Shown here in pieces: positions 51,000 through 60,070 of a stretch of DNA of 64,000 nt. The notes below the pieces were generated by a model. That model had not been told where the DNA came from and did not search any database. It worked only from the letters and a program-made list of their open reading frames with translations. The position numbers and the translations under genes are program-made. The first letter of the stretch is position 1, and every line of letters starts with the position of its first letter. Origin of the DNA: Elusimicrobiales bacterium (GTDB lineage Bacteria > Elusimicrobiota > Elusimicrobia > Elusimicrobiales > UBA9959); assembly GCA_028688015.1 (NCBI GenBank), contig JAQTZB010000001.1, positions 599,663 to 663,662 of the forward strand. The letters are read 5' to 3'.

Positions 51000-51034
51000 G
51001 CGGGCCGGCGGGTAAAACCTCCGGCCCGCTATTA
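51000..51034 (+). terminator. Possible terminator or attenuator hairpin
   Basis: GCGGGCCGG (51000-51008) and CCGGCCCGC (51021-51029) form a strong hairpin, but only TATTAATT follows. It may reduce read-through from DUF3015 into DUF4105. Confidence 0.5.
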
Positions 51035-51051
51035 ATTGAGGACGGGCCGCA

Positions 51052-52956
51052 ATGCCGCTTAAAACCACTATTTTCCTCCTGGCGGCGCTTTGGGCGCTGC
51101 CGCTTTCCGCGCTGACTCCGGAGCGCGAGCTGGAGCGCATCTCCCTGCGGCAGCGGGCCGCGGCGCTGCGCGCCTGGGAAGACCCTTACTGGCGCAAGCT
51201 GCTGTACTACGAGAAAAACCTGCTGGGAGGCTGGCACAGCCCGTCGGTAAATCCGAAATTCTTCCTTTCTAAATGGGGCAGCATCAACCCGCGCCTGGAA
51301 CTGGAGGCGGCGGTGGACGGCCTCTTCTTCGAGGGCGCCGATAACGACAGCCCCGAATGCCTTTTTCCGGAGCGCTACCGCTGGCTGAAGGAGGAACTGG
51401 GGCTCCCCGCCGGCGCACCCCCCCCGCGCGCTTGCTCTTCTTTCGAAGGCTGGAAGGCCGGACTGGATATAGAATCGGTCAGCCTGCTCTTCGCAGCCGG
51501 CTATCTAAACAACCCCTCCACGCTTTACGGCCACACCTTCCTGCGCCTGCACAAGCGCGGCGCGGCCGGCGCAGACCTGCTGGACTACACGCTGAACTAC
51601 GCGGCCGTCTCCGACGAGCAGGGCGGCCTTTTCTTCGCCCTGAAAGGGCTGGTGGGGGCTTACCCCGGGCAGTTCTCGACGATACCTTATTACCTGAAGA
51701 TCCAGGAATACCACAACATAGAGAACCGCGACCTCTGGGAATTCCCGCTGAGCCTGACGCAGGAAGAGATAGACAGGCTGTTGCGGCACTGCTGGGAGCT
51801 GGGCAAGGCCTCTTTCCCCTACCTGTTCTTTACCCGCAACTGCTCCTGGCAGCTGCTGCCGCTGCTTGATATAGTCAAGCCGGAGCTCGCCCTCTCGGAG
51901 CGCTTCGGCTACTGGGTTATCCCGTCGGATACGGCCAAAGCCGTCCTGGCGGCGTCCCCGGACGCCCCGGCGGGCTGGCGGCCTTCCCTCTGGAAAACCG
52001 TGGACTGGAAGCGTTCCCAGCTCAGCGAGGGCGAGCGCGCCGCCGTTCTGGCGCTGGCCCGCGGCGACCAAACCGCAGAACTTAAGAAGCTGGAGCCCTG
52101 GCCCGCCGACCGCAAGGCTGCGGTGCTGGAGTCCGCCGTGGATTACCTGAGCTGGCGCTTCTACGCCAGGCGCATCGGCAAGGCGGAGCTCGACGGGCGC
52201 ACCGACCCGCTGCTGGCGGCACGCGCGCCGCTGGGCCGGCAGGCCACCTTTACCGGCGGTCCGGCGCGCCCGCCGTCCATAGCCGCCGCGCACGAGAGCC
52301 TGCGGCTGGGCGCCGGCCTGGCCGCGCTGGAGAACAGCCCTGCCTACGAACTGCAGGCCCGCTTCGCCATGCAGGACCTGCTCGACGACCCTGCCGGCTA
52401 CCTGCCCGACGCCGCGCTGGAGATGGGCTCGCTGCGCCTGCGCTACGAGCCGCGGTATAGCCGCTACTATTTCAGGGAAGCCAAACTGGCCCGCGTGCTC
52501 AGCCTGAACCCGTGGGATCCCTGGGTGCGCCGCCAATCCTGGGAGATCAACGCCGGGCTCGAGCAGGCCCCGGAGACCGGGCGCCAGAGCGGCCGGGCGG
52601 CGGTCTGGGCCATGAACGCCGGCTCCGGGCTGGCGGCACAGTGGGACGGCCCGGTGCGCCACCTCTGGTACGCCCTGCTGCAGGCCGACAGCGCCTTCGG
52701 ACCGGCCCTCGAAGCCAACTGGCGCCTGGGTGCGGGCTTAAAGGCCGGCTGGCTGCTGGAGAAAGGGGCCCTCCGCGGCCTTATAGAAGCCCGCTATATC
52801 GGCTACGCACTCGGCGACACGCGGCCGCTCTGGGCCGGCTCCGCGGCCGCCTCTTACAGGCTGGCCAAGGATACGTCGCTGCGGGCCGAGTACGCCTGGC
52901 GCGGCGAGGTTAAGGAAACCGGGCTGTATTTTCACCAGTTCTTTTTTTCTCCCTGA
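51052..52956 (+). CDS. DUF4105 (Lnb-like) envelope protein with barrel-like C-terminus
   Basis: Exported protein of 634 residues. After a signal peptide (1-20) comes an N-terminal helical region, then the DUF4105 domain (about 140-290), with STLYGHTFLRLH (histidine about 161) and FFTRNCSWQLLPLL (cysteine about 264), the likely catalytic pair. The family includes lipoprotein N-acyltransferase-like enzymes (Lnb). The last about 200 residues are rich in alternating hydrophobic strands and end in YFHQFFFSP, suggesting an outer-membrane barrel. GAGGA precedes the ATG. The following lipoprotein gene starts 2 nt after its stop, so they are co-expressed. Confidence 0.85.
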   Translation: MPLKTTIFLLAALWALPLSALTPERELERISLRQRAAALRAWEDPYWRKLLYYEKNLLGGWHSPSVNPKFFLSKWGSINPRLELEAAVDGLFFEGADNDSPECLFPERYRWLKEELGLPAGAPPPRACSSFEGWKAGLDIESVSLLFAAGYLNNPSTLYGHTFLRLHKRGAAGADLLDYTLNYAAVSDEQGGLFFALKGLVGAYPGQFSTIPYYLKIQEYHNIENRDLWEFPLSLTQEEIDRLLRHCWELGKASFPYLFFTRNCSWQLLPLLDIVKPELALSERFGYWVIPSDTAKAVLAASPDAPAGWRPSLWKTVDWKRSQLSEGERAAVLALARGDQTAELKKLEPWPADRKAAVLESAVDYLSWRFYARRIGKAELDGRTDPLLAARAPLGRQATFTGGPARPPSIAAAHESLRLGAGLAALENSPAYELQARFAMQDLLDDPAGYLPDAALEMGSLRLRYEPRYSRYYFREAKLARVLSLNPWDPWVRRQSWEINAGLEQAPETGRQSGRAAVWAMNAGSGLAAQWDGPVRHLWYALLQADSAFGPALEANWRLGAGLKAGWLLEKGALRGLIEARYIGYALGDTRPLWAGSAAASYRLAKDTSLRAEYAWRGEVKETGLYFHQFFFSP

Positions 52957-52958
52957 CT

Positions 52959-53780
52959 ATGCGCCTTCAACTCCTGGCCCTGGCCATCATCCTGCCGCTC
53001 TCCGGCTGCACGCACTTGTTTTTCAAGCCTACCCGGCACATCCACCAGGACCCGGCCGCGCAGCAGCTGAAGTACGAGGCGATAAAATTCACCTCCGGCG
53101 ACGGCACGGAGCTGACCGGAATGTTCTTTGCCCCCGCCGGGGCGCCGAAGGCTACGGTTGTGCACTTCCACGGCAACGGCCAGAACATGACCGCCCACTA
53201 TCCTTACTCGGCGTGGCTGGCCGCCGAGGGCTACAACGTCTTCATCTTCGACTACCGCGGCTACGGCGCCTCCGGCGGCAGGCCCTCGCTTGACGGCGTT
53301 GTGCAAGACGGCGTCGCCGCGCTGCGCCACGCGCAGAAGCTGCCCGGCGCCGACCCCGCCAGGATAGTGGTCTTCGGCCAGAGCCTCGGCGGGGCCGTTG
53401 CTGCCGCCGCCGTGGGGGAGTCAGGCTTCAAGCCGGCGGCCATGGTCATCGAGGGCAGCTTCTACTCTTACAGGCAGACCGCCGCGGCGGTGATGCGAGC
53501 TCACTGGCTGACCTGGCCGCTCTCGTGGCTGCCCTGGCTGGCGGTCAGCGGCCGCCACTCCCCTTCGGATTATGTCGCAGCCATAGACTGCCCTAAAATT
53601 TTCCTCCACTCCGGCAGCGACGGGACCGTCCCCTTCGCGCAGGGCAGGAAACTCTACGCCGCCGCCGCGGACCCCAAAGAATTCCTTGAAGTCCCCGCCG
53701 GACACATTGAAGCCTTCGGCGCCTTCCGCCGCGCCTACGCCCCCCGCCTCCTCGCCTTCCTCGACTCCGCCCTTAAGTAA
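52959..53780 (+). CDS. Lipoprotein alpha/beta-hydrolase
   Basis: 273-residue serine hydrolase anchored by a lipobox (ILPLSGC, cysteine about 18). The fold is seen as HFHGNGQNM (oxyanion loop), DYRGYGASGGRPS, the nucleophile elbow VVFGQSLGGAVAAAA (about 131-145), a late aspartate in SGSDGTVPF and histidine in VPAGHIEAFG. This matches the family of membrane-bound esterases related to YghX-like and BAAT-like hydrolases; the substrate is unknown. It is coupled to the DUF4105 gene. Its stop is followed at once by structured repeat copy 3. Confidence 0.9.
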   Translation: MRLQLLALAIILPLSGCTHLFFKPTRHIHQDPAAQQLKYEAIKFTSGDGTELTGMFFAPAGAPKATVVHFHGNGQNMTAHYPYSAWLAAEGYNVFIFDYRGYGASGGRPSLDGVVQDGVAALRHAQKLPGADPARIVVFGQSLGGAVAAAAVGESGFKPAAMVIEGSFYSYRQTAAAVMRAHWLTWPLSWLPWLAVSGRHSPSDYVAAIDCPKIFLHSGSDGTVPFAQGRKLYAAAADPKEFLEVPAGHIEAFGAFRRAYAPRLLAFLDSALK

Positions 53781-53797
53781 AATTTCATACAGTAGAT

Positions 53798-54135
53798 CCG
53801 CTGGATGCACAGTCGGGAGCCGGGCGGGAAGGGGCCCCTGGCTCCTGGGCAGAGGGAAACCGTTGCGCGGTTTCCCCCCGCCCTTGGGAAATTAAGGGCG
53901 GGGCCCCCTTTCCCCAAAGTCGCCAGGAACCCCTCCCCGCCCGTCCCCCTCCGTTTGCTTTGTCAGTGTTGTTATAGCGAGCCACTGGCGGAGACCGCAG
54001 GGGTAGGACAAGCAAAACCCTCATGAGGCGGAGGCTTGCGTAGCGCCGACGCCGAATGCGGAGTGAGCGCACGGTGTGCGCGAACGCGTTTTGCGGTCCT
54101 AGCCCTGCGGTATGCCGCCCAACAACGAGCGTCCT
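53798..54135 (+). repeat. Dispersed structured repeat, copy 3 (diverged)
   Basis: Third element, more diverged from copies 1 and 2 but with the same order of stems. Two stems differ by compensatory changes: GGGAAACCG/CGGTTTCCC (53854-53862 with 53868-53876) and GCGCAC/GTGCGC (54067-54072 with 54076-54081). The closing stem (53995-54009 with 54096-54110) keeps 14 of 15 pairs. It fills the 395-nt space between hydrolase and nfeD. Confidence 0.8.
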
Positions 54136-54175
54136 CGGGCTTGCTATAACAAATACTATTTCATAGTATTGTTTC

Positions 54176-54631
54176 ATGCTTGAAAACATACCTTTGAAAT
54201 ATCTCTGGATCCTGGTGGGCCTGGCCATCATGAGCATGGAGCTCTTCATGCCCGGCTTCATCCTGGTCTTCTTCGGCCTGGGCGCCGTAGCCGTCGGCGT
54301 GCTGATGCTCTTCGTCCACATGAGCGTCAACATGCAGCTCGTGCTGTTCCCGATCATCTCCATAGTGCTGCTCATCTCGTTCAGGCGCTACGCGCAGGGC
54401 TACTTCGTCGGACGCGTAACCAACCAGAACCCCACCGGCGGCCCTACGGAAGTGTTCACCGGCGAAACCGCCGTGGTCACCGAGGAGATAGTTCCCAATT
54501 CCCCCAAGGGCAAGGTGGAGTTCCACGGCAGTTTCTGGAACGCCGACGCCGACGTGCTGATAGCCAAGGGGCTGAAGGTAACCGTGCTCGAGCGCCGCAA
54601 CCTCACTCTGAAAGTCAAACTGCTGGATTAA
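54176..54631 (+). CDS. NfeD-family membrane protein
   Basis: Inner-membrane protein of 151 residues. It has about three N-terminal helices (IPLKYLWILVGLAIMSMELF, then GFILVFFGLGAVAVGVLML and a third to about 72) and a soluble C-terminal OB-like domain (about 95-150, EVFTGETAVVTEEIV ... ADVLIAKGLKVTVLERRN). NfeD proteins pair with SPFH proteins, and an SPFH gene follows 10 nt later, as in E. coli ybbK-qmcA. TAGTAT (54164-54169) ends 6 nt before the ATG without a ribosome site, so the pair is probably on a leaderless mRNA. Confidence 0.92.
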   Translation: MLENIPLKYLWILVGLAIMSMELFMPGFILVFFGLGAVAVGVLMLFVHMSVNMQLVLFPIISIVLLISFRRYAQGYFVGRVTNQNPTGGPTEVFTGETAVVTEEIVPNSPKGKVEFHGSFWNADADVLIAKGLKVTVLERRNLTLKVKLLD

Positions 54632-54641
54632 AGGAGAGAAC

Positions 54642-55646
54642 ATGGAATTCATATTAGCGATAGGCGTAATCTTCATCATCATGGTCCTGGCGAACTCGGC
54701 CAGGGTCGTCCCGCACATGACCGTCTTCATAATAGAGCGGCTGGGCAAGTACCACACCACCCTCGAAGCCGGTTTTCACATCCTGATCCCGTTCATCGAC
54801 AAGGTGGCCTACCGCCGCAGCCTCAAGGAAATGGTGGTCGACGTGCAGGAGCAGACCTGCATCACCAAGGACAACATCTCCGTGCAGGTTGACGGTATCC
54901 TCTACATCCAGATCATGGACCCGATCAAGACCTGCTACGGCATCACGGACTACCAGTTCGCGGCCACGCAGCTCGCGCAGACCACGATGCGTTCCGAGAT
55001 CGGCAAGATAGAGCTGGACCGCACCTTCGAAGAGCGCGAGAAGATAAACATGGAGATCGTCAACGCCGTAGACAAGGCTTCCGTCCCGTGGGGCCTGAAA
55101 GTCACCCGCCACGAGATCAAGAACATCACCCCCCCGGACAGCATCAAGGGCGCCATGGAGAAGCAGATGCGCGCCGAGCGCGAAAAGCGCGCCATCATCG
55201 CCGAGTCGGAAGGCGAGAAGCAGGCCAAGATCAACCGCGCCGAGGGCGACAAGCAGCAGAACATCGCCCTCTCCGAGGGTGAGAAGCAGAAGCGCATCAA
55301 CGAAGCCGAGGGCCGCGGCCAGGAGATCGAGCGCATAGCCATGGCCACCGGCAAGGGTATCCGCGAGATCGCCAGCGCCATCAACGAGAAGGGCGGCGCC
55401 GACGCCGTGAACCTGCGCATCGCCGAGCAGTACCTGGGCGAGTTCGGCAAGCTGGCCAAGGTCAACAACACCCTGATCATCCCCGCCGACCTCGGCGACA
55501 CCGCCGGCATGGTGGCCGCGGTAAGCAAGGTCTTCACCGCCACCAAGCAGCGCGCGGCCGAAATTACTGCCGCCCCCGCCCCGGCGCCCCTCCCCGGGGT
55601 CAAGCCGGCCGGACAGCAGTACCCGCCGCTCCAGCAGAACCGCTAA
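54642..55646 (+). CDS. SPFH/stomatin-family membrane scaffold (QmcA-like)
   Basis: Membrane-anchored SPFH protein of 334 residues. A single N-terminal helix (EFILAIGVIFIIMVLANSA) is followed by the SPFH domain (about 25-190, TVFIIERLGKYHTTLEAGFH; DERTF-type EIGKIELDRTFEEREKIN), and a long alanine/glutamate-rich coiled coil (about 190-270, repeats of EGEKQ and EGDKQ). Such proteins organise membrane microdomains and regulate proteases such as FtsH. The tandem EGEKQ-like repeats in the coil are unusually regular. AAGGAGAG precedes the ATG. It ends at a shared terminator with the convergent RND gene. Confidence 0.93.
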   Translation: MEFILAIGVIFIIMVLANSARVVPHMTVFIIERLGKYHTTLEAGFHILIPFIDKVAYRRSLKEMVVDVQEQTCITKDNISVQVDGILYIQIMDPIKTCYGITDYQFAATQLAQTTMRSEIGKIELDRTFEEREKINMEIVNAVDKASVPWGLKVTRHEIKNITPPDSIKGAMEKQMRAEREKRAIIAESEGEKQAKINRAEGDKQQNIALSEGEKQKRINEAEGRGQEIERIAMATGKGIREIASAINEKGGADAVNLRIAEQYLGEFGKLAKVNNTLIIPADLGDTAGMVAAVSKVFTATKQRAAEITAAPAPAPLPGVKPAGQQYPPLQQNR

Positions 55647-55663
55647 GCGGCCGCGCGGCAAAT

Positions 55664-55693
55664 AAAAAACCGGGAGCAGCCTCCCGGTTTTTT
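55664..55693. terminator. Bidirectional intrinsic terminator
   Basis: AAAAAACCGGGAG/CTCCCGGTTTTTT hairpin between convergent genes ending at 55646 and 55713. Confidence 0.92.
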
Positions 55694-55712
55694 ATTTATC
55701 CGCTTGCCTGGC

Positions 55713-58700
55713 CTATTTGCCTCCCGGCGCTTCTCCCAGTTCTTTCAGAGCTATCCTCAGGCTCTCTTCGTGCCTGCCGCTCTCCAGGCGGGCCATCAGG
55801 CTGTAGGCGCAGGGCACTACCAGCAGCGTAAGCACCGTGGAGAACAGCACGCCCCCGATCACGACCAGCGCCATGGGGATGCGGGTTTCCGCGCCCGGGC
55901 CGACGCCCAGCGCCGGCGGGATGGCCGCGGCGATGGTGGCGAAGGAAGTCATCAGGATCGGGCGCAGCCTTATCGGGCAGGCCTCCAGCAGCGCGGCGTG
56001 AACGTCCAGACCCTTCTCCCGGCGGCGGTTGTTGGTAAACTCCACCAGCAGGATGGAGTTCTTCTTAACGATGCCCATCAGCAGTATCATGCCTATCATG
56101 CTGTAGATATTGAGCGACTGACCTCCCACGAGCAGCGCGATGAAGGCGCCGGTGATGCTGAAAGGCAGCGCCAGCAGCACCGTCACGGGGTGGATGAAGC
56201 TGTTGAACTGCGACGCCAGCACCATGTACGCCACGAACACTCCGAATACCAGCGCCATGATCAGGCTGCTGAAGGATTCGGTGAAGGTCTGGGAGCTGCC
56301 GGACAGCACGATGCGGTAACCGTCGGGCAGCAGCTCCCTGGCCGCCTTCTGCACCTCGGCCAGGGCCTCCCCCTGCGCCACCCCGGGGGCGGGGTTGGCG
56401 AAGATGCCGATGGCGCGCTCGCGGTTCTGGCGGGAGATGGACAGCAGCGTGTCTTTCTGCGTTATCGTCATTACTTCGGACAGCCGTATCAGCTCGCCGC
56501 GGTTATTGCGCACCCAGATCTTGCCTATGTCGGACGGGGTCCGCCTGTCCTTGTCTACCAGGCGGATGCGGATATCGTAGCGCTTGCCGTTCTTGGTGAA
56601 TTTCCCCACGCGCACGCCGCCTATCATCGCGTTGACGGCTTCGCCGATAGTGGCCACGCTGACCCCGCGCGCCGCTGCCTTCACGCGGTCGGGGATCACC
56701 TGCACCTCCGGCATGCCTTCCTGGTAGTCCGTATCCACGTCCACCATCTTGCCGGAATCCGTCATGCGCTTCATCAGCGCCCGGTCCAGTTCGGCGAGCT
56801 TGCCCCAGTCCGGCCCGCGCAAGCTCAGGGAGACCGGGTAGCCGCGCTTGGAAGTGAAGCCCGCCTGCGACGGGTCCTGGATGGAGACGCGGTCGAGGCC
56901 TTTTATCTTCCTGAGGGCTTTGCGGGTATGGGCCATCAGTTCCTGCTGGCCTGGGCGCTTGCCGCCCTCCTGCAGCGGTACGCGCGACTTCGCGGGCTTG
57001 AGCGTGAGGAACAGCATGCCGCCGCTGGGTTGGACCATGCCGAAATAGCGCTCGACGTTGGGCTGCGCCATGGCCCAGGCCTCGGCCTCCGCCATCACCT
57101 TGGCGCTGTACTCGAACGAGGAACCTATAGGCGTCTGCAGGCGGACCATGAACTGCCCCTGGTCCTGCGACGGCGTGAATTCCATGGGCAGCCGCTTGGC
57201 GATGAAGAGCGAAAGCCCGAAGATCAGCACGGAAACGCCTATCGTCTTCCAGCGGTGCCGCAGCAGTCTTTCCAGCAGGCCGCGGTACGCTTTGGAAACG
57301 GAAACGAAGGCGGCGTCCATCCAGCGCCCCATGGCGGTAGTGCGCCCGGAATCCACGAACTGGGAGCAGCGCATCGGCGACAGCGTGAGCGCTTCCAGGA
57401 GCGACAGCATTACCGCCGCCGTCATGGTGACGCCGAACTGGAAGAAGAACTTGCCGATGATCCCCTTCATGAAGATAACCGGCACGAAGATGGCGAGGAT
57501 GGCCACCGACGCGGCGATGGCCGGGAACGTTATCTCCCTGGCCCCGAGTATGGCGGACTTGACGCGCCCGTGCCCCATTTCGTTATAGCGCACGATGTTC
57601 TCGAGCATCATGATCGCGTCGTCCACAACTATGCCGATGGCCAGCGACAGACCCAGCAGCGTGAAGGTATTGAGCGTGAAGCCCATGAAATAAAGTATCA
57701 GGAAGGACCCTATGATGGACGTCGGGATGGCCAGCAGCACGTTGATAGTGGAGGACCAGGAGCCCAGGAACAGCCAGCAGACCAGGCCGGTCAGCAGCGC
57801 CGAAAGCACCAGCGTGAAGTTCAGTTCGTGCGTGGACTCCTCGATGAACCGGGTACTGTCGTTGACCACCTCCAGTTTCATGCCGCGTGGGAGTGTTTTC
57901 TGCACCTCGGCCACCCTGGCGCGCACGGCCTTGGCCACGGCCACGGCGTTGGAGCCGCGCTGCTTCATGATGCCGATGCCTACCGAGAGCTTGCCGTTGG
58001 TGTGGGCGATGCGCCGGATGTCGTTGAGGCCGTCCTCCACCTGCGCGACGTCCTTGATGCGGAAAGTCTTCCAGATGGCCGCCCCGCCGCGCCCCGTTAT
58101 CACCAGGTTTTCGAACTGCCCTGGCGTGGCGGCCTCGCCCATTACGCGGACGTTGAGTTCCTTGTTGCCGGAGCTGATGTAGCCCGCCGGGGTTTCCGTG
58201 TGCTGGTTGCCCACCGTATTCATCACGTCTTCTATGGTGAGCTGTTTGGCGTTGAGCTGTTCCGTGTTCACCCAGATACGGAGGTTCGGGTCCACGAAAC
58301 CGCCCATGTCAACGTCGCCTACGCCGGCGATGGTGGTGAACTTGTCCTTGAGATAATCGTTGGCGAAGGCCATCAGGTCTTTCAGCGGCACGTCGCCGTT
58401 GAGCGACACGCGCATGATGGGCTGGTCCTCAGGATTGGTCTTCCTGACGGTGGGCGGGTCGATGTCGCGCGGCAGGTCGTGCGCCGCCTGCGAGATCTTA
58501 GCCTGCACCTCCTGCATGGCCACGTCGATGTCCCGCCCGATCTCGAACTCTATCGTCACCTGGCAGGACCCGCGCCTGGAAACGGAGGAGACGTCCTTGA
58601 TTCCCTGGATGCTCATCACCGCGCCTTCCAGCACGTCGGCCACCTGGGTCTCCATCACTTCGGGGGCGGCCCCCTCGAGTGATACGGACACGTTGACCAC

Positions 58701-58829
58701 CGGGTAATCCACGTCCGGCATCTGGCTGATGCCCATGTTGCTGAAGCCTATCCAGCCGAAAACTATCAGACCCAGCATCAGCATCCAGGCGAAAACCGGG
58801 TTCTTTATGGAAAGGTCTGAGAGGGTCAT
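55713..58829 (-). CDS. HAE1-type RND efflux transporter
   Basis: Inner-membrane proton-driven exporter of 1038 residues with twelve helices and two large periplasmic loops. Features: start SIKNPVFAWMLMLGLIVFGW, porter-domain text EGAAPEVMETQVADVLEGAV, and the TM4 proton-relay aspartates in GIVVDDAIMMLENIV. The second half repeats the fold. HAE1 proteins export drugs, bile-salt-like or lipid molecules. It overlaps the TolC-like gene by 4 nt, and TetR lies before both. A periplasmic adaptor (MFP) gene is missing from this operon, so a partner must be encoded elsewhere or the system works without one. Confidence 0.95.
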   Translation of the reverse strand: MTLSDLSIKNPVFAWMLMLGLIVFGWIGFSNMGISQMPDVDYPVVNVSVSLEGAAPEVMETQVADVLEGAVMSIQGIKDVSSVSRRGSCQVTIEFEIGRDIDVAMQEVQAKISQAAHDLPRDIDPPTVRKTNPEDQPIMRVSLNGDVPLKDLMAFANDYLKDKFTTIAGVGDVDMGGFVDPNLRIWVNTEQLNAKQLTIEDVMNTVGNQHTETPAGYISSGNKELNVRVMGEAATPGQFENLVITGRGGAAIWKTFRIKDVAQVEDGLNDIRRIAHTNGKLSVGIGIMKQRGSNAVAVAKAVRARVAEVQKTLPRGMKLEVVNDSTRFIEESTHELNFTLVLSALLTGLVCWLFLGSWSSTINVLLAIPTSIIGSFLILYFMGFTLNTFTLLGLSLAIGIVVDDAIMMLENIVRYNEMGHGRVKSAILGAREITFPAIAASVAILAIFVPVIFMKGIIGKFFFQFGVTMTAAVMLSLLEALTLSPMRCSQFVDSGRTTAMGRWMDAAFVSVSKAYRGLLERLLRHRWKTIGVSVLIFGLSLFIAKRLPMEFTPSQDQGQFMVRLQTPIGSSFEYSAKVMAEAEAWAMAQPNVERYFGMVQPSGGMLFLTLKPAKSRVPLQEGGKRPGQQELMAHTRKALRKIKGLDRVSIQDPSQAGFTSKRGYPVSLSLRGPDWGKLAELDRALMKRMTDSGKMVDVDTDYQEGMPEVQVIPDRVKAAARGVSVATIGEAVNAMIGGVRVGKFTKNGKRYDIRIRLVDKDRRTPSDIGKIWVRNNRGELIRLSEVMTITQKDTLLSISRQNRERAIGIFANPAPGVAQGEALAEVQKAARELLPDGYRIVLSGSSQTFTESFSSLIMALVFGVFVAYMVLASQFNSFIHPVTVLLALPFSITGAFIALLVGGQSLNIYSMIGMILLMGIVKKNSILLVEFTNNRRREKGLDVHAALLEACPIRLRPILMTSFATIAAAIPPALGVGPGAETRIPMALVVIGGVLFSTVLTLLVVPCAYSLMARLESGRHEESLRIALKELGEAPGGK

Positions 58830-60070
58830 TGTTTGGGCTCCAGGCCTGCGGCGGTCTCAAGTTTCAGCAGGGTAAGGTCGCAGCGCACTTTCGCCTGCGC
58901 CAGGGCCAGGCGCGTCTGCAGCACCGTATTCATGGCGTTCAGCACGTCCAGGTTGGTCACCAGCCCCAGTTTGTAATCCGCCTGCTGGTACCCGGCATTG
59001 TCCGCGGCCAGGGCGAGCGCGTCCCGCAGGCTGGCGGCCTGCAGCAGGGAATACTTGTGCTCCTCGTAGGCGGACCGCACCTCGGTGAGGGCCTGCCGTT
59101 CCGCCAACTGCACGGCAAGCGCCGCGGAGCGTTTGGCCGCATAGGCCGAGTCCTTCCTGGCGCCGGCCGAGCCGCCGGTGTAGAGCGGGAGGTTCAGGGC
59201 TACGGTCCCGTCCCAGCGGTTCACTGGCGAGGGCATCGGGCGCTTTATGACGTAATAGTTGGCCGACAGGTCCACGGTAGGCCAAAGGCTGTGTTCCTGT
59301 ATCTCGGCGAGGTAGCCGTACGAATCCAGGCTTTTGCGCCTGGCTGCAAGGTCGGGCCGCAGCAGGGCGAGCTTAAGATATTCGGCCAGGGGCGCGCCGC
59401 GCGTCAGCGAGAGCCCGGCGGGAAGAAGGTCGGTGTCCAGCCCGGTGATGAACAGCAGCGCCTGCTGGGCCAGGCGCTCGGCGCCGGCCGCGGCCAGGTA
59501 GTTGGCGCTGTCCTGCGCCAGCTGGGTCTTCGCCGCCACGACTTCGCTCTTGCGGGAGCGGCCGATATCCGCCCTCGCCTCCAATTCCGCCACCCGGCGG
59601 GCCGTTATGTCCATCTGCTCGCGGCGTATCAGCACTTCCTGCTGGGCGGAAAAAAGGTCCAGGTAGGATTGCGCCGCGTTAAGGTACAGGGCCTGGCGGG
59701 CGCGCTCGAGGTCTAAAGAGGCGGCGTGCGTCTGAGCCGAGGCCGCCCTGGCGCCGATGTAGTCGCGCATGCCGGAGAAAAGGGAATACCTGCCGGAGAG
59801 ATACCCCCTGGTGACGGAAGCGGCGTTCTGCTGCTTGGACTGCGCGGCGTTCGCGTCGAAAACGGGACGGAAAGACGCCGCGACCGCGCGTTCGGCGGCG
59901 TCCAGCTGCTTTACGGCCTCGCCCTGCTGCGCGAGGGCCTCGCTCCTGGCGAGGGCCAGCTTGCAGGTTTCCCCCAGGGTTATGGGCCGCATGGTAGCGG
60001 TGGAGAAGTCCTGCGCGCGCAGTCCGCAGGCAGGCAGCGCTAGCAGGGCAAGAAAGAGAACTGTTTTCAT
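58826..60070 (-). CDS. TolC-like outer-membrane efflux channel
   Basis: Outer-membrane channel subunit of 414 residues with a signal peptide (1-19). It has two repeats of the OEP domain, each with long helices (about 35-210 and 215-410). Family text includes ITLGETCKLALARSEAL, RGYLSGRYSLFSGM and LGLVTNLDVLNAMNTVL. Trimers would form a barrel and a periplasmic tunnel. The start overlaps the TetR stop by 4 nt and the stop overlaps the RND gene by 4 nt, so all three are one transcript. The usual adaptor gene between channel and pump is absent. Confidence 0.92.
   Translation of the reverse strand: MKTVLFLALLALPACGLRAQDFSTATMRPITLGETCKLALARSEALAQQGEAVKQLDAAERAVAASFRPVFDANAAQSKQQNAASVTRGYLSGRYSLFSGMRDYIGARAASAQTHAASLDLERARQALYLNAAQSYLDLFSAQQEVLIRREQMDITARRVAELEARADIGRSRKSEVVAAKTQLAQDSANYLAAAGAERLAQQALLFITGLDTDLLPAGLSLTRGAPLAEYLKLALLRPDLAARRKSLDSYGYLAEIQEHSLWPTVDLSANYYVIKRPMPSPVNRWDGTVALNLPLYTGGSAGARKDSAYAAKRSAALAVQLAERQALTEVRSAYEEHKYSLLQAASLRDALALAADNAGYQQADYKLGLVTNLDVLNAMNTVLQTRLALAQAKVRCDLTLLKLETAAGLEPKQ

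Noticed and set aside
55704..58682. A 990-codon frame on the plus strand opposite the RND pump
   Set aside because: Histidine/glutamine-rich antisense shadow without family motifs; the RND gene is certain.
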